Source: Ilumatobacteraceae bacterium
Lineage (GTDB): Bacteria > Actinomycetota > Acidimicrobiia > Acidimicrobiales > Ilumatobacteraceae
DNA length: 5,580 nt
Direction of reading: 5' to 3'
NCBI GenBank assembly: GCA_025456105.1
Contig: JALOLG010000128.1
Span: 1 to 5,580 of the forward strand
Every line of letters begins with the position of its first letter. The first letter of the stretch is position 1. Below the pieces are notes generated by a model. That model saw only the letters and a program-made list of their open reading frames with translations. It was not told the DNA's origin and did no database searches. Positions 1-5,021 of this stretch are shown in pieces. The position numbers and the translations under genes are program-made.

Positions 1-27
1 GTCCTGCGGGCGGTCCGGATGAGTCAT
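1..27 (-). CDS. Possible start of a downstream gene coupled to the methyltransferase (partial)
   Basis: On the minus strand an ATG at 27-25 overlaps the TGA stop of the methyltransferase gene as ATGA. It opens a frame that runs to the window edge without a stop, reading MTHPDRPQD. A GGAGG lies at 44-40, 12 nt before this ATG, which is farther than usual but usable. A four-base overlap of this kind is typical of translational coupling within an operon. Only nine codons are visible, so the product cannot be named and the frame could be chance. Confidence 0.3.
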
Positions 28-1232
28 CGGGCGTCGTCGCCTCCAGGCACTCGTGTGAACCGGGTCACGACCTCCACGTGGTGCGTGCCGGGGAACAGGT
101 CGAGCACCTCCATGCGGTCGGCCCGATACCCCTCGGCCGCGAGCAGGCCGAGGTCACGGGCAGCCGAGGCCGGGTCGCAGCTCACGAGGACGACGGTAGC
201 GGCTCGGCTCCGCGCCACGGCAGCGACGCCGGGAGCCCCGAGGCCCGGCCTCGCCGGGTCGGCGACCACCACGTCGACCCGCTCGCCGGCGGCCGGGCGC
301 CACCGACCGACCTCGGCACGCACCACTCGGGCTCGACGACCGGCCAGGTTCACCTCCGCGTCGGCCGCCGCCGACCGGGACGACTCCACGAGCGTGATCG
401 TGGCGGCCGGCGCGGCGGCCACGGCGAACAGGCCGACCCCGCCGTAGGCGTCGACGACGTGTCCCGCGCGGTCCAGCTCGGGCGCGGCACGCCGGACCGC
501 AGCCACCAGCAGCTCGGCGGCTGCCGGGCCGCTCTGGAAGAACGAGCGCGCCGACACCCGCAGCGGGCGCCCGGCGACGTGCTCGACGAGCGCGGCCGAC
601 GGACCCGTCGACGTCCCGGGCGGCAGCCCGACGACGGCGTCGTCGGGCCCGTCCCACCACGCCGTGATCGCACCGGTCGCCGCGGACACCCGCAGCGTGA
701 CCTCGAGGTCGGGCGCCAGGCGCAGCCCAGGGAGCACCTCGCGCAGGCGGGGGTGGGCGACGAGGCACGGGTCGGCGGCGACCGTCGCGCTGCTCGCGCC
801 GCGACGGTACGACGCTCGGCCGTCGACGTCGCCCACCACGCGGACGGTGGTGCGATACCCCGTGGGCGGCACGCTCCCGCCGGCCGTCGTCGGCGGTGGC
901 TCCCGCCGGGCCACTCGCCGGACCGCGTCGCTCACCACCGCCACCTTCGCGTCGAGCTGCCGGCCGGGATCGAGGTGCATCCAGTCGCAGCCACCACACC
1001 CCGCTCGTCGGGCGGTGCAGGGTGGCACCACGCGGTCGGGGGACGGGGCGACCACCTGCAGCACGCTCGCGCGAGCGAAGTCCCGCCGAGACTCCACCAC
1101 CTCCACGTCGACCGTCTCACCGGGGATCGCCCCGTCGACGAACACCACGCGCCCCGCCCCGTCGCGACCGAGCGCGGCACCACCCGCGACGAACCGATCG
1201 ACCGTGAGCCGGAGCGGAGCAGGTTCGACCAC
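24..1232 (-). CDS. SAM-dependent RNA m5U methyltransferase, TrmA/RlmD family
   Basis: This 402-residue protein should transfer a methyl group from S-adenosylmethionine to carbon 5 of a uridine in tRNA or 23S rRNA. An N-terminal TRAM-like RNA-binding domain covers about residues 5-62. Cys72, Cys79, Cys82 and Cys156 match the four iron-sulfur cluster ligands of RlmD. The catalytic half has FFQ at 231-233, the SAM-binding loop DAYGGVGLFA at 261-270, ADPARPG at 324-330, the catalytic cysteine in SCDP (Cys352), and the presumed general base in HHVE (Glu387). The length fits the family (E. coli RlmD is 433, TrmA 366). The start is GTG at 1232, with TATCGT 8 nt upstream and no Shine-Dalgarno, suggesting a leaderless mRNA. 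Which uridine is modified (tRNA U54 or 23S U747/U1939) cannot be told from the sequence, so no symbol is given. It is transcribed away from the 73-aa gene across a 56-bp gap. Confidence 0.93.
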   Translation of the reverse strand: MVEPAPLRLTVDRFVAGGAALGRDGAGRVVFVDGAIPGETVDVEVVESRRDFARASVLQVVAPSPDRVVPPCTARRAGCGGCDWMHLDPGRQLDAKVAVVSDAVRRVARREPPPTTAGGSVPPTGYRTTVRVVGDVDGRASYRRGASSATVAADPCLVAHPRLREVLPGLRLAPDLEVTLRVSAATGAITAWWDGPDDAVVGLPPGTSTGPSAALVEHVAGRPLRVSARSFFQSGPAAAELLVAAVRRAAPELDRAGHVVDAYGGVGLFAVAAAPAATITLVESSRSAAADAEVNLAGRRARVVRAEVGRWRPAAGERVDVVVADPARPGLGAPGVAAVARSRAATVVLVSCDPASAARDLGLLAAEGYRADRMEVLDLFPGTHHVEVVTRFTRVPGGDDAR

Positions 1233-1240
1233 GACGATCG

Positions 1241-1246
1241 ACGATA
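1241..1246 (-). promoter_or_regulatory. Candidate -10 element of the methyltransferase gene (TATCGT)
   Basis: Reading leftward, TATCGT fits the actinobacterial TAnnnT -10 pattern and ends 8 nt before the GTG start. Transcription would begin at or within a base or two of the start codon, giving a leaderless transcript. I see no good -35 element. The same hexamer precedes the enoyl-CoA hydratase gene at 4448-4453. Confidence 0.5.
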
Positions 1247-1288
1247 CGGCGCGTCCGACCGCCTCCCCGGAGCGCGAGGCTGTCGACC

Positions 1289-1510
1289 ATGTCGGACGAC
1301 GGATGGTGGTACTGGGACCTCCGGCGCAAGTGCGCGGTGCCGGCGGCCGAGCGCGGGCCGGCCTCGGACCTGCTCGGGCCCTACCGCTCGCGGGAGGAGG
1401 CCGAGCACTGGCGCGACACCGTCGAGCGCCGCAACGAGCGGTGGGAGGACGACGACGAGGCGTGGCGCGGCGAGCCGTCGCACGATGACCCGTCCGACCG
1501 GCACGACTAG
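1289..1510 (+). CDS. Small conserved-type actinobacterial protein with GPY/EEA motif (SPOR-like)
   Basis: This 73-residue soluble protein has no signal peptide or membrane span. The N-terminus is aromatic (WWYWD at 6-10). A central GPY-R-S-REEA motif spans 30-38, followed by a charged helix and a WEDDDEAW segment. The tail is acidic and probably disordered. From memory, short actinobacterial proteins of this layout (W-Y-x... DRLGPY-x-T-x-EEA... RNE-x-WD) are often annotated as SPOR-domain-like; none has a function I can name. The start is ATG 1289. A weak GAGG ends 9 nt upstream (1276-1279), and overlapping it is a poor -10 candidate, GAGGCT, 7 nt upstream, so the initiation mode is unclear. 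Its TAG stop lies inside the candidate -10 of rpe, 12 bp before that gene. Codon use matches its neighbours and supports a real gene. Confidence 0.75.
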   Translation: MSDDGWWYWDLRRKCAVPAAERGPASDLLGPYRSREEAEHWRDTVERRNERWEDDDEAWRGEPSHDDPSDRHD

Positions 1511-1513
1511 GTT
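1508..1513 (+). promoter_or_regulatory. Candidate -10 element of rpe (TAGGTT)
   Basis: TAGGTT fits TAnnnT and ends 9 nt before the rpe ATG at 1523. Its first three bases are the stop codon of the upstream 73-aa gene. There is no purine-rich Shine-Dalgarno in the 12-bp gap (gttgccgccccg), which favours a leaderless or near-leaderless rpe transcript in addition to any readthrough. The spacing is slightly longer than at the other starts here, so support is moderate. Confidence 0.4.
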
Positions 1514-1522
1514 GCCGCCCCG

Positions 1523-2221
1523 ATGCGCCGCCCCGTCCAGATCGCCCCCAGCGTCCTCCCGGTCGACTTCTCGCGCCTCGGTGACGAGATCGCCGCCCTC
1601 GACGCCGCCGGGGTCGACCTCGTCCAGTGGGACGTGATGGACGGGCAGTTCGTGCCCAACCTCACGTTCGGACCCGATGTCATCGCCTCGGCCCGCCGCC
1701 ACACCGACCTGCCGTTCGAGGCGCACCTGATGGTGCTCACGCCCGACGTGATGGCGGCTCGCTACGTCGAAGCGGGCTGCAGCCGCCTGATCGTCCACGT
1801 CGAGGCGTGCACCCACCTGCACCGCACGCTCGAGCACATCCGCACGCTCGGCGCGACTGCCGCCGTGGCGCTCAACCCGGCCACACCGGCGTCCGCCGTC
1901 GCGCACGTGCTCGATCTCGTCGACCTCGTGCTCGTGATGACGGTCAACCCGGGGTTCGGCGGCCAGCGCTACCTGCGCACGATGGAGCCCAAGATCGCCG
2001 AGGTGCGGGCGATGATCGACGCCGCCGGGCTGAGCGGCACCGTCGATCTGGAGGTCGACGGCGGCATCGGGCCGGACACGATCGCGTCCGCGGCACGCGC
2101 CGGCGCCAACGTGCTGGTCGCGGGCAGCGCGCTGTTCCGCGACCCGGAGGGCCTCGAGCACGCGGTCACCGAGCTGCGCGCCATCGCCACCGATGCGGTC
2201 GCCCACGGGTCGCCCGGGTGA
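1523..2221 (+). CDS. rpe: Ribulose-phosphate 3-epimerase
   Basis: This 232-residue cytoplasmic TIM-barrel enzyme interconverts D-ribulose 5-phosphate and D-xylulose 5-phosphate in the pentose phosphate pathway. Family signatures appear in order: IAPSVLPVDFSRL at 7-19, WDVMDGQFVPNLT at 36-48, PFEAHLMV at 64-71, ALNPATP at 116-122, VNPGFGGQ at 141-148, LEVDGGIGPDTI at 176-187, and the phosphate-binding ANVLVAGSALF at 195-205. The catalytic aspartates are Asp37 and Asp179, and His68 is a conserved metal ligand. The usual first metal ligand, a histidine two residues before Asp37, is Gln35 here. Length is normal for the family (about 220-230). The start is ATG 1523, directly ahead of the conserved N-terminal strand. 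The stop overlaps the GTG of the next gene (GTGA), so the two are probably translated together. Confidence 0.96.
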   Translation: MRRPVQIAPSVLPVDFSRLGDEIAALDAAGVDLVQWDVMDGQFVPNLTFGPDVIASARRHTDLPFEAHLMVLTPDVMAARYVEAGCSRLIVHVEACTHLHRTLEHIRTLGATAAVALNPATPASAVAHVLDLVDLVLVMTVNPGFGGQRYLRTMEPKIAEVRAMIDAAGLSGTVDLEVDGGIGPDTIASAARAGANVLVAGSALFRDPEGLEHAVTELRAIATDAVAHGSPG

Positions 2222-2970
2222 ACCACGTGCTCCGCTGGCTGCCCCGGGCCGTGATGGCAGCGGCGGCGCTCGCCACCATCGTCGGGCTCGTCCTGGTGCA
2301 GCGGATCGGCGACAGCTACCGCGCGTCGGTCGACATCGCCGTCGACGCGGCGGCGATCGCCGCTGCCGTCGCGGAACCGGTGGCCGAGCTGCCCGACGCC
2401 CTGCTCGCGGTGAGCGAGGCCGTCGACGACACCTTGGCCCAGGTGATCACGTCGATCGAGTCGGGCACCGTCGCCGCCGACGGGCTGGCGACGGCTCTGC
2501 AGACGAACGTCGCCCTGGCCGTCGAGGGCGTCGCCACCATCGCCGACCGCGTGGCGGGCCTGATCGAGGCGATCGAGCGGTTCATCCCGGGCGACACCGA
2601 GTCGCTCGCCGAGGACCTCCGGCGAGTGGCCGACGGGCTCGAACCCGCACCCGAGCAGCTCCGCACGCTCGGCGATCAGCTCCAGACCGCAGCGGGTGAC
2701 ATCGAGGCCACCGGCGACGCCCTCGTCGACATCCGAGCGGGGCTCGACGACATCGACGCCCAGCTCACCGCGGCCGGCGACGCGCTCGCCGACCTGCCCG
2801 CCCTGGTCGCAGCGATCGACGCCGAGGCGGCTCGCACTCGTGACCGGGTCGCGAGCGACGTCTGGCTGCTGCGGCTGCTGGTGCTGCTCGCCGGCGCGTC
2901 GGTCGTCGGGCTCGCGGCGGCGGTCGACGCGATCAGCGCCGACGCCCGCCGGTCAGCACGCTCCGCGTGA
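2218..2970 (+). CDS. Uncharacterised helical protein with a transmembrane anchor at each end
   Basis: I do not recognise this 250-residue protein. A hydrophobic segment at about 11-29 is preceded by Arg6 and Arg10, and a second at about 215-236 is followed by Arg244, Arg245 and Arg248. Both ends should therefore be cytoplasmic, with about 185 residues outside. That middle part is rich in Ala, Asp, Leu and Val, has no cysteine, and shows repeated amphipathic spacing (for example LRTLGDQLQTAAGDI at 148-162 and DIRAGLDDIDAQL at 171-183), suggesting long helices or coiled coil. The layout loosely recalls sensor or chemoreceptor periplasmic domains and YhgE/Pip-type proteins, but no signalling domain follows the second anchor. 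The start is GTG 2218, overlapping the rpe TGA by four bases. The open frame extends further upstream only as a shadow of rpe. The 3' end overlaps the convergent gene by 38 bp. Confidence 0.8.
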   Translation: MNHVLRWLPRAVMAAAALATIVGLVLVQRIGDSYRASVDIAVDAAAIAAAVAEPVAELPDALLAVSEAVDDTLAQVITSIESGTVAADGLATALQTNVALAVEGVATIADRVAGLIEAIERFIPGDTESLAEDLRRVADGLEPAPEQLRTLGDQLQTAAGDIEATGDALVDIRAGLDDIDAQLTAAGDALADLPALVAAIDAEAARTRDRVASDVWLLRLLVLLAGASVVGLAAAVDAISADARRSARSA

Positions 2971-3616
2971 CACCGCGGAACGAGCCGACCACCAGCGCCA
3001 GCACGAAGATCACCGCCATGGCGACACCGAGCGGCACGACCACGGCCCCGAGCAGACGACCGCGCTCGTCGAGCATCGGCGCGAACACGCCCGATTCGAT
3101 CGCCGAGCCGTCGGGCCACAGGGTGCGCACCGGATCCTCGAACAGCGGGCAGTCGACGTCGGCCTCGGCCACCCCCACGACGTCGTCGCCACCGAAGGCG
3201 GGCGTCGGCTCGCGGATCTGCGACGCCAGCACACCGAGGTCGGGATCGCGTCGGGCCGAGACGAGGTACTGCTCCCCCACCTCGAGGTACTCGACGTCAC
3301 TGCCGTAGCGGATGTCGATGCGGCCCCCACCGACGGTGTCGGCCTCACCGGCGCGCACCGACTCGATCGCGAACCGGGCGTCGCGGAAGTCGCGATCGAC
3401 CACCGTGCCCACGAACACGATGTCGGGCAGCGGCGGCGCGTCGCAGCCGCGCGGGATCGGCACCAGGCGCGCCTCCTCCGATGCCACCGTGGTGGTGGGG
3501 GCGGGGGCACCCGGGCCGTCGGTGGTGTCGTCGGTCGGCTCGGCCTGCGCCTGCACGGCACCCGCCGGCACTGCAGCCACGAGCGCGGCGACGAGGACGA
3601 CGGACCACCGGGGCAC
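2933..3616 (-). CDS. Secreted, C-terminally membrane-anchored protein, possible NTR/TIMP-like fold
   Basis: This 227-residue protein is probably exported and held by one C-terminal span. Residues 1-24 look like a signal peptide (Arg3, hydrophobic stretch 6-20, then AVQAQA). A Thr/Pro/Gly-rich linker covers about 25-46. A beta-rich domain spans about 55-160, bounded by Cys58 and Cys156, which could form a disulfide. A hydrophobic helix at about 188-212 is followed by basic residues ending in RRR. The pattern Cys, VFVGTVVDRD, FAIESVRAG, then VGEQYLVSA resembles netrin/TIMP-like OB-fold domains; this is a pattern impression only. Its role is unknown. GTG 3616 is the only usable start that keeps the signal peptide. 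It lies 20 bp after the enoyl-CoA hydratase stop and has no Shine-Dalgarno, but TACGCT sits 7 nt upstream. Confidence 0.8.
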   Translation of the reverse strand: MPRWSVVLVAALVAAVPAGAVQAQAEPTDDTTDGPGAPAPTTTVASEEARLVPIPRGCDAPPLPDIVFVGTVVDRDFRDARFAIESVRAGEADTVGGGRIDIRYGSDVEYLEVGEQYLVSARRDPDLGVLASQIREPTPAFGGDDVVGVAEADVDCPLFEDPVRTLWPDGSAIESGVFAPMLDERGRLLGAVVVPLGVAMAVIFVLALVVGSFRGVTRSVLTGGRRR

Positions 3617-3623
3617 CGCCGCG

Positions 3624-3629
3624 AGCGTA
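3624..3629 (-). promoter_or_regulatory. Candidate -10 element of the secreted-protein gene (TACGCT)
   Basis: Reading leftward, TACGCT matches TAnnnT and is followed by exactly 7 nt and then the GTG at 3616, the geometry of a leaderless actinobacterial promoter. It lies in the 20-bp gap after the enoyl-CoA hydratase gene, so this gene may have its own start as well as readthrough. I see no clear -35 element. Confidence 0.45.
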
Positions 3630-3636
3630 GTGAGGG

Positions 3637-4440
3637 TCAGCGGCCGTGGAAGGTCGGCTGGCGCTTCTCCATGAACGCGGCGACGGCCTCGCGGGTGTCG
3701 CTCGTGGAGAAGTTCACGGTCTGCGACAGGCCCTCGTCGTCGAGCGCCTCCTCGAGCGTGACGTTGAGGGCGTTGTTGAGCAGGCGCTTGGTCATCGCGA
3801 GCGCGATCGGCGGCCCGGCGGCGAGCCTCGCTGCCCAGTCGTCGACGAACGCGTCGAGCTGCGCGTCGGGCACCACCCGGTTGACGAGGCCCATGGCCTC
3901 GGCCTCCTTGGCGTCGATGATGTCGGCGAGCAGCGCGAGCTCCTTGGCCCGGTGCAGGCCCACACGGCGCGGCAGGATCCACGACCCGCCGAAGTCGATG
4001 CTCAGGCCACGGCGGGCGAAGATCTCGGAGAACCGGGCCGTGTCGCCCGCGACCACGAGGTCGTTCACCAGGGCGAGGTTCATGCCGGCACCGACGGCGA
4101 CGCCACGCACCTTGGCGATGGTGGGCTGGGGCAGGCGGTACCACGCCAGGCACACGTCGCCGACGTGGCGCATCGCGGTGAGCTGGTGCACCTCGCGGGT
4201 CCCCCCCGCCCACAGGTCGGCACCCGAGCAGAAGTCGCCGCCGGCCCCGGTGATCACCACCGCCCGGTCGGTGGCGCTCGCCGCCACCTCGCGGGCCACG
4301 GCGAGCAGGTCGTCCCACATCTGGCCGTTGGCGGCGTTCTTCTTCTCGGGGCGGTTCAAGGTGACGGTGACGACGCCGGCGGAGCGACCGACGGTGAGCG
4401 TCTCGTACTCGGTGAGGGTCGCGGCGGCCTCGTTCGACAT
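3637..4440 (-). CDS. Enoyl-CoA hydratase/isomerase family protein, PaaG-like active site
   Basis: This 267-residue cytoplasmic crotonase-fold protein probably acts on an acyl-CoA. LNRPEKKNA at 28-36 and ITGAGGDFCSGADL at 63-76 form the CoA pocket and first oxyanion-hole amide (Ala74). VRGVAVGAGMNLAL at 111-124 supplies the second (Ala118, where a glycine is usual). The two glutamates of true hydratases are missing: Asn121 stands at the first and Phe141 at the second. Instead Asp149, in GLSIDFGGSW, aligns with the catalytic aspartate of PaaG-type isomerases. Isomerisation is therefore more likely than hydration, but the substrate is unknown. The tail EAVAAFMEKRQPTFHGR is typical of the family. 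The ATG at 4440 has no Shine-Dalgarno; TATCGT lies 7 nt upstream. It may be cotranscribed with the secreted-protein gene downstream. Confidence 0.92.
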   Translation of the reverse strand: MSNEAAATLTEYETLTVGRSAGVVTVTLNRPEKKNAANGQMWDDLLAVAREVAASATDRAVVITGAGGDFCSGADLWAGGTREVHQLTAMRHVGDVCLAWYRLPQPTIAKVRGVAVGAGMNLALVNDLVVAGDTARFSEIFARRGLSIDFGGSWILPRRVGLHRAKELALLADIIDAKEAEAMGLVNRVVPDAQLDAFVDDWAARLAAGPPIALAMTKRLLNNALNVTLEEALDDEGLSQTVNFSTSDTREAVAAFMEKRQPTFHGR

Positions 4441-4447
4441 GCGGCGG

Positions 4448-4455
4448 ACGATACT
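4448..4455. promoter_or_regulatory. Overlapping divergent -10 elements in a 22-bp intergenic region
   Basis: The eight bases ACGATACT contain two overlapping -10 candidates. Leftward, TATCGT (4453-4448) is followed by 7 nt and the ATG of the enoyl-CoA hydratase gene. Rightward, GATACT (4450-4455) is followed by 7 nt and the GTG of the 36-aa gene. GATACT deviates from TAnnnT at its first base but keeps the key A and final T. Neither gene has a Shine-Dalgarno, so both would be leaderless. Any -35 contacts would have to lie inside the opposite coding region, and I see no strong ones. Confidence 0.5.
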
Positions 4456-4462
4456 GAGGGCC

Positions 4463-4573
4463 GTGGGCTACAACCCGTACCGGAAGTTCAAGGCCCGCCC
4501 GGGCGACTACGCGATGGTGATCACGGCCGTGGCGGCGGCACTCGCGCTCGTGGCGTGGGCCGTGCTGGGCTGA
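4463..4573 (+). CDS. 36-aa single-span membrane protein
   Basis: This very short gene encodes a basic, aromatic N-terminus (GYNPYRKFKARPGDY, residues 2-16) followed by one hydrophobic segment at about 17-35 that ends the protein. The positive N-terminal part should remain in the cytoplasm. I recall comparable GxNPxRKxxxRxxDY-plus-one-span peptides in actinobacteria but cannot name a family or function. The GTG start has GATACT 7 nt upstream and no Shine-Dalgarno. Evidence for reality: a sensible charge/hydrophobic layout, a promoter-like element at the right distance, and a placement that exactly fills the gap between the enoyl-CoA hydratase gene and yraN, 10 bp before the convergent yraN stop. 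The same frame is open far upstream, but only as a shadow of the opposite-strand gene. Confidence 0.65.
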   Translation: MGYNPYRKFKARPGDYAMVITAVAAALALVAWAVLG

Positions 4574-4580
4574 GCCGAGC
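4564..4580. repeat. Imperfect palindrome at the convergent ends of the 36-aa gene and yraN
   Basis: GCT-G-GGC-TGA-GCC-G-AGC forms two 3-bp stem blocks separated by a G/G mismatch, with the stop codon TGA as the loop. It spans the end of the 36-aa gene and the 10-bp gap before the yraN stop. It could act as a weak two-way transcription end, but there is no T-run on either side and the stem is short. Confidence 0.25.
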
Positions 4581-4583
4581 GCG

Positions 4584-4928
4584 TCAGAACGCCCCCTCGA
4601 GGGTCTCCACGTGCGTGCCCGTGACGGCGACCACGTCGAAGCGGATGTCGACGCGGCCGACCTCGTGGGCGGCCAGCCAGGCCGCGGCGAGTCGACGCAC
4701 TCGCTGCTGCTTGCGCCGGTCGACGGCTTCGGCCGGCGCGCCGAAGGCGTCGGTGCGGCGGGTCTTCACCTCGCAGAACACGACGGTGCACCCGCGGCGC
4801 ACGACGAGGTCGAGCTCACCGGTGCTGCAGCGCCAGTTGCGGTCGAGCACCTCGTAGCCCTGCCGACGGTAGGTGGCCGCGGCGAGGTCCTCACCCCACC
4901 GGCCGCGGGCGAGATGGGCATGGGTCAT
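4584..4928 (-). CDS. yraN: YraN family protein (UPF0102), predicted nuclease-like fold
   Basis: This 114-residue cytoplasmic protein matches the UPF0102/YraN family in length and motifs. Visible landmarks are the N-terminal [10 protein letters not shown] at 8-17, YEVLDRNWR at 25-33, GELDLV at 37-42, FCEVKTRR at 51-58 and RFDVVAV at 96-102. Glu38, Asp40, Glu53 and Lys55 form the acidic/lysine pattern of restriction-endonuclease-like folds, which suggests a nucleic acid role; the family's cellular function is not settled. The ATG at 4928 is supported by a Shine-Dalgarno-like GAGAGG at 4936-4941, 7 nt upstream, unlike the leaderless-looking starts elsewhere in this window. It lies 93 bp after rplS on the same strand, consistent with the common ribosomal-protein neighbourhood of yraN. 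Confidence 0.93.
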   Translation of the reverse strand: MTHAHLARGRWGEDLAAATYRRQGYEVLDRNWRCSTGELDLVVRRGCTVVFCEVKTRRTDAFGAPAEAVDRRKQQRVRRLAAAWLAAHEVGRVDIRFDVVAVTGTHVETLEGAF

Positions 4929-4975
4929 GGGCGCGCCTCTCGATCGTGACGTGATCGGGGCGACGGGCCCGAGCG

Positions 4976-5012
4976 GGGCCCCGGTGGGGAGCCCGATGAT
5001 CCGGAGCGGATC
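4976..5012 (-). repeat. Two GC-rich hairpins between rplS and yraN
   Basis: Two inverted repeats follow the rplS stop. The first is a perfect 6-bp stem with a 3-nt loop (GATCCG at 4998-5003 against CGGATC at 5007-5012), starting about 9 nt after the stop. The second pairs CCCC 4979-4982 with GGGG 4986-4989 around a 3-nt loop, extended past a 2-nt bulge by GGG 4976-4978 with CCC 4992-4994. Neither is followed by a T-run, so these are not classical intrinsic terminators. They could stabilise the rplS mRNA end, reduce readthrough into yraN, or mark a processing site. Confidence 0.4.
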
Positions 5013-5021
5013 GGTGCGCGG

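Noticed and set aside
78..1637. Long rightward open frame of 519 codons opposite the methyltransferase gene and running into rpe
   Set aside because: It is antisense to a gene with clear family motifs and crosses two other genes; its composition (Arg, Gly, Pro, His rich) is that of a GC-rich shadow frame.
932..2206. Leftward open frame of 424 codons covering rpe and part of the methyltransferase gene
   Set aside because: It is antisense to rpe and out of frame with the methyltransferase; no recognisable domain and shadow-type composition.
3490..3515. G-rich run on the plus strand as a possible G-quadruplex
   Set aside because: There are only three runs of three or more G; the run is explained by Pro/Gly codons of the linker in the secreted protein.
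4200..4208. Seven-base C run as a possible frameshift or slippage site
   Set aside because: The reading frame of the enoyl-CoA hydratase gene is intact through it and simply encodes Gly-Gly between conserved motifs.
3617..4318. Upstream extension of the secreted-protein frame (461 codons in all)
   Set aside because: The extension overlaps the enoyl-CoA hydratase gene in another frame, and starting at GTG 3616 places a proper signal peptide at the N-terminus.
2696..4462. Long upstream extension of the 36-aa gene's frame (625 codons in all)
   Set aside because: It is antisense to two well-supported genes; only the last 36 codons fall in otherwise unused sequence.
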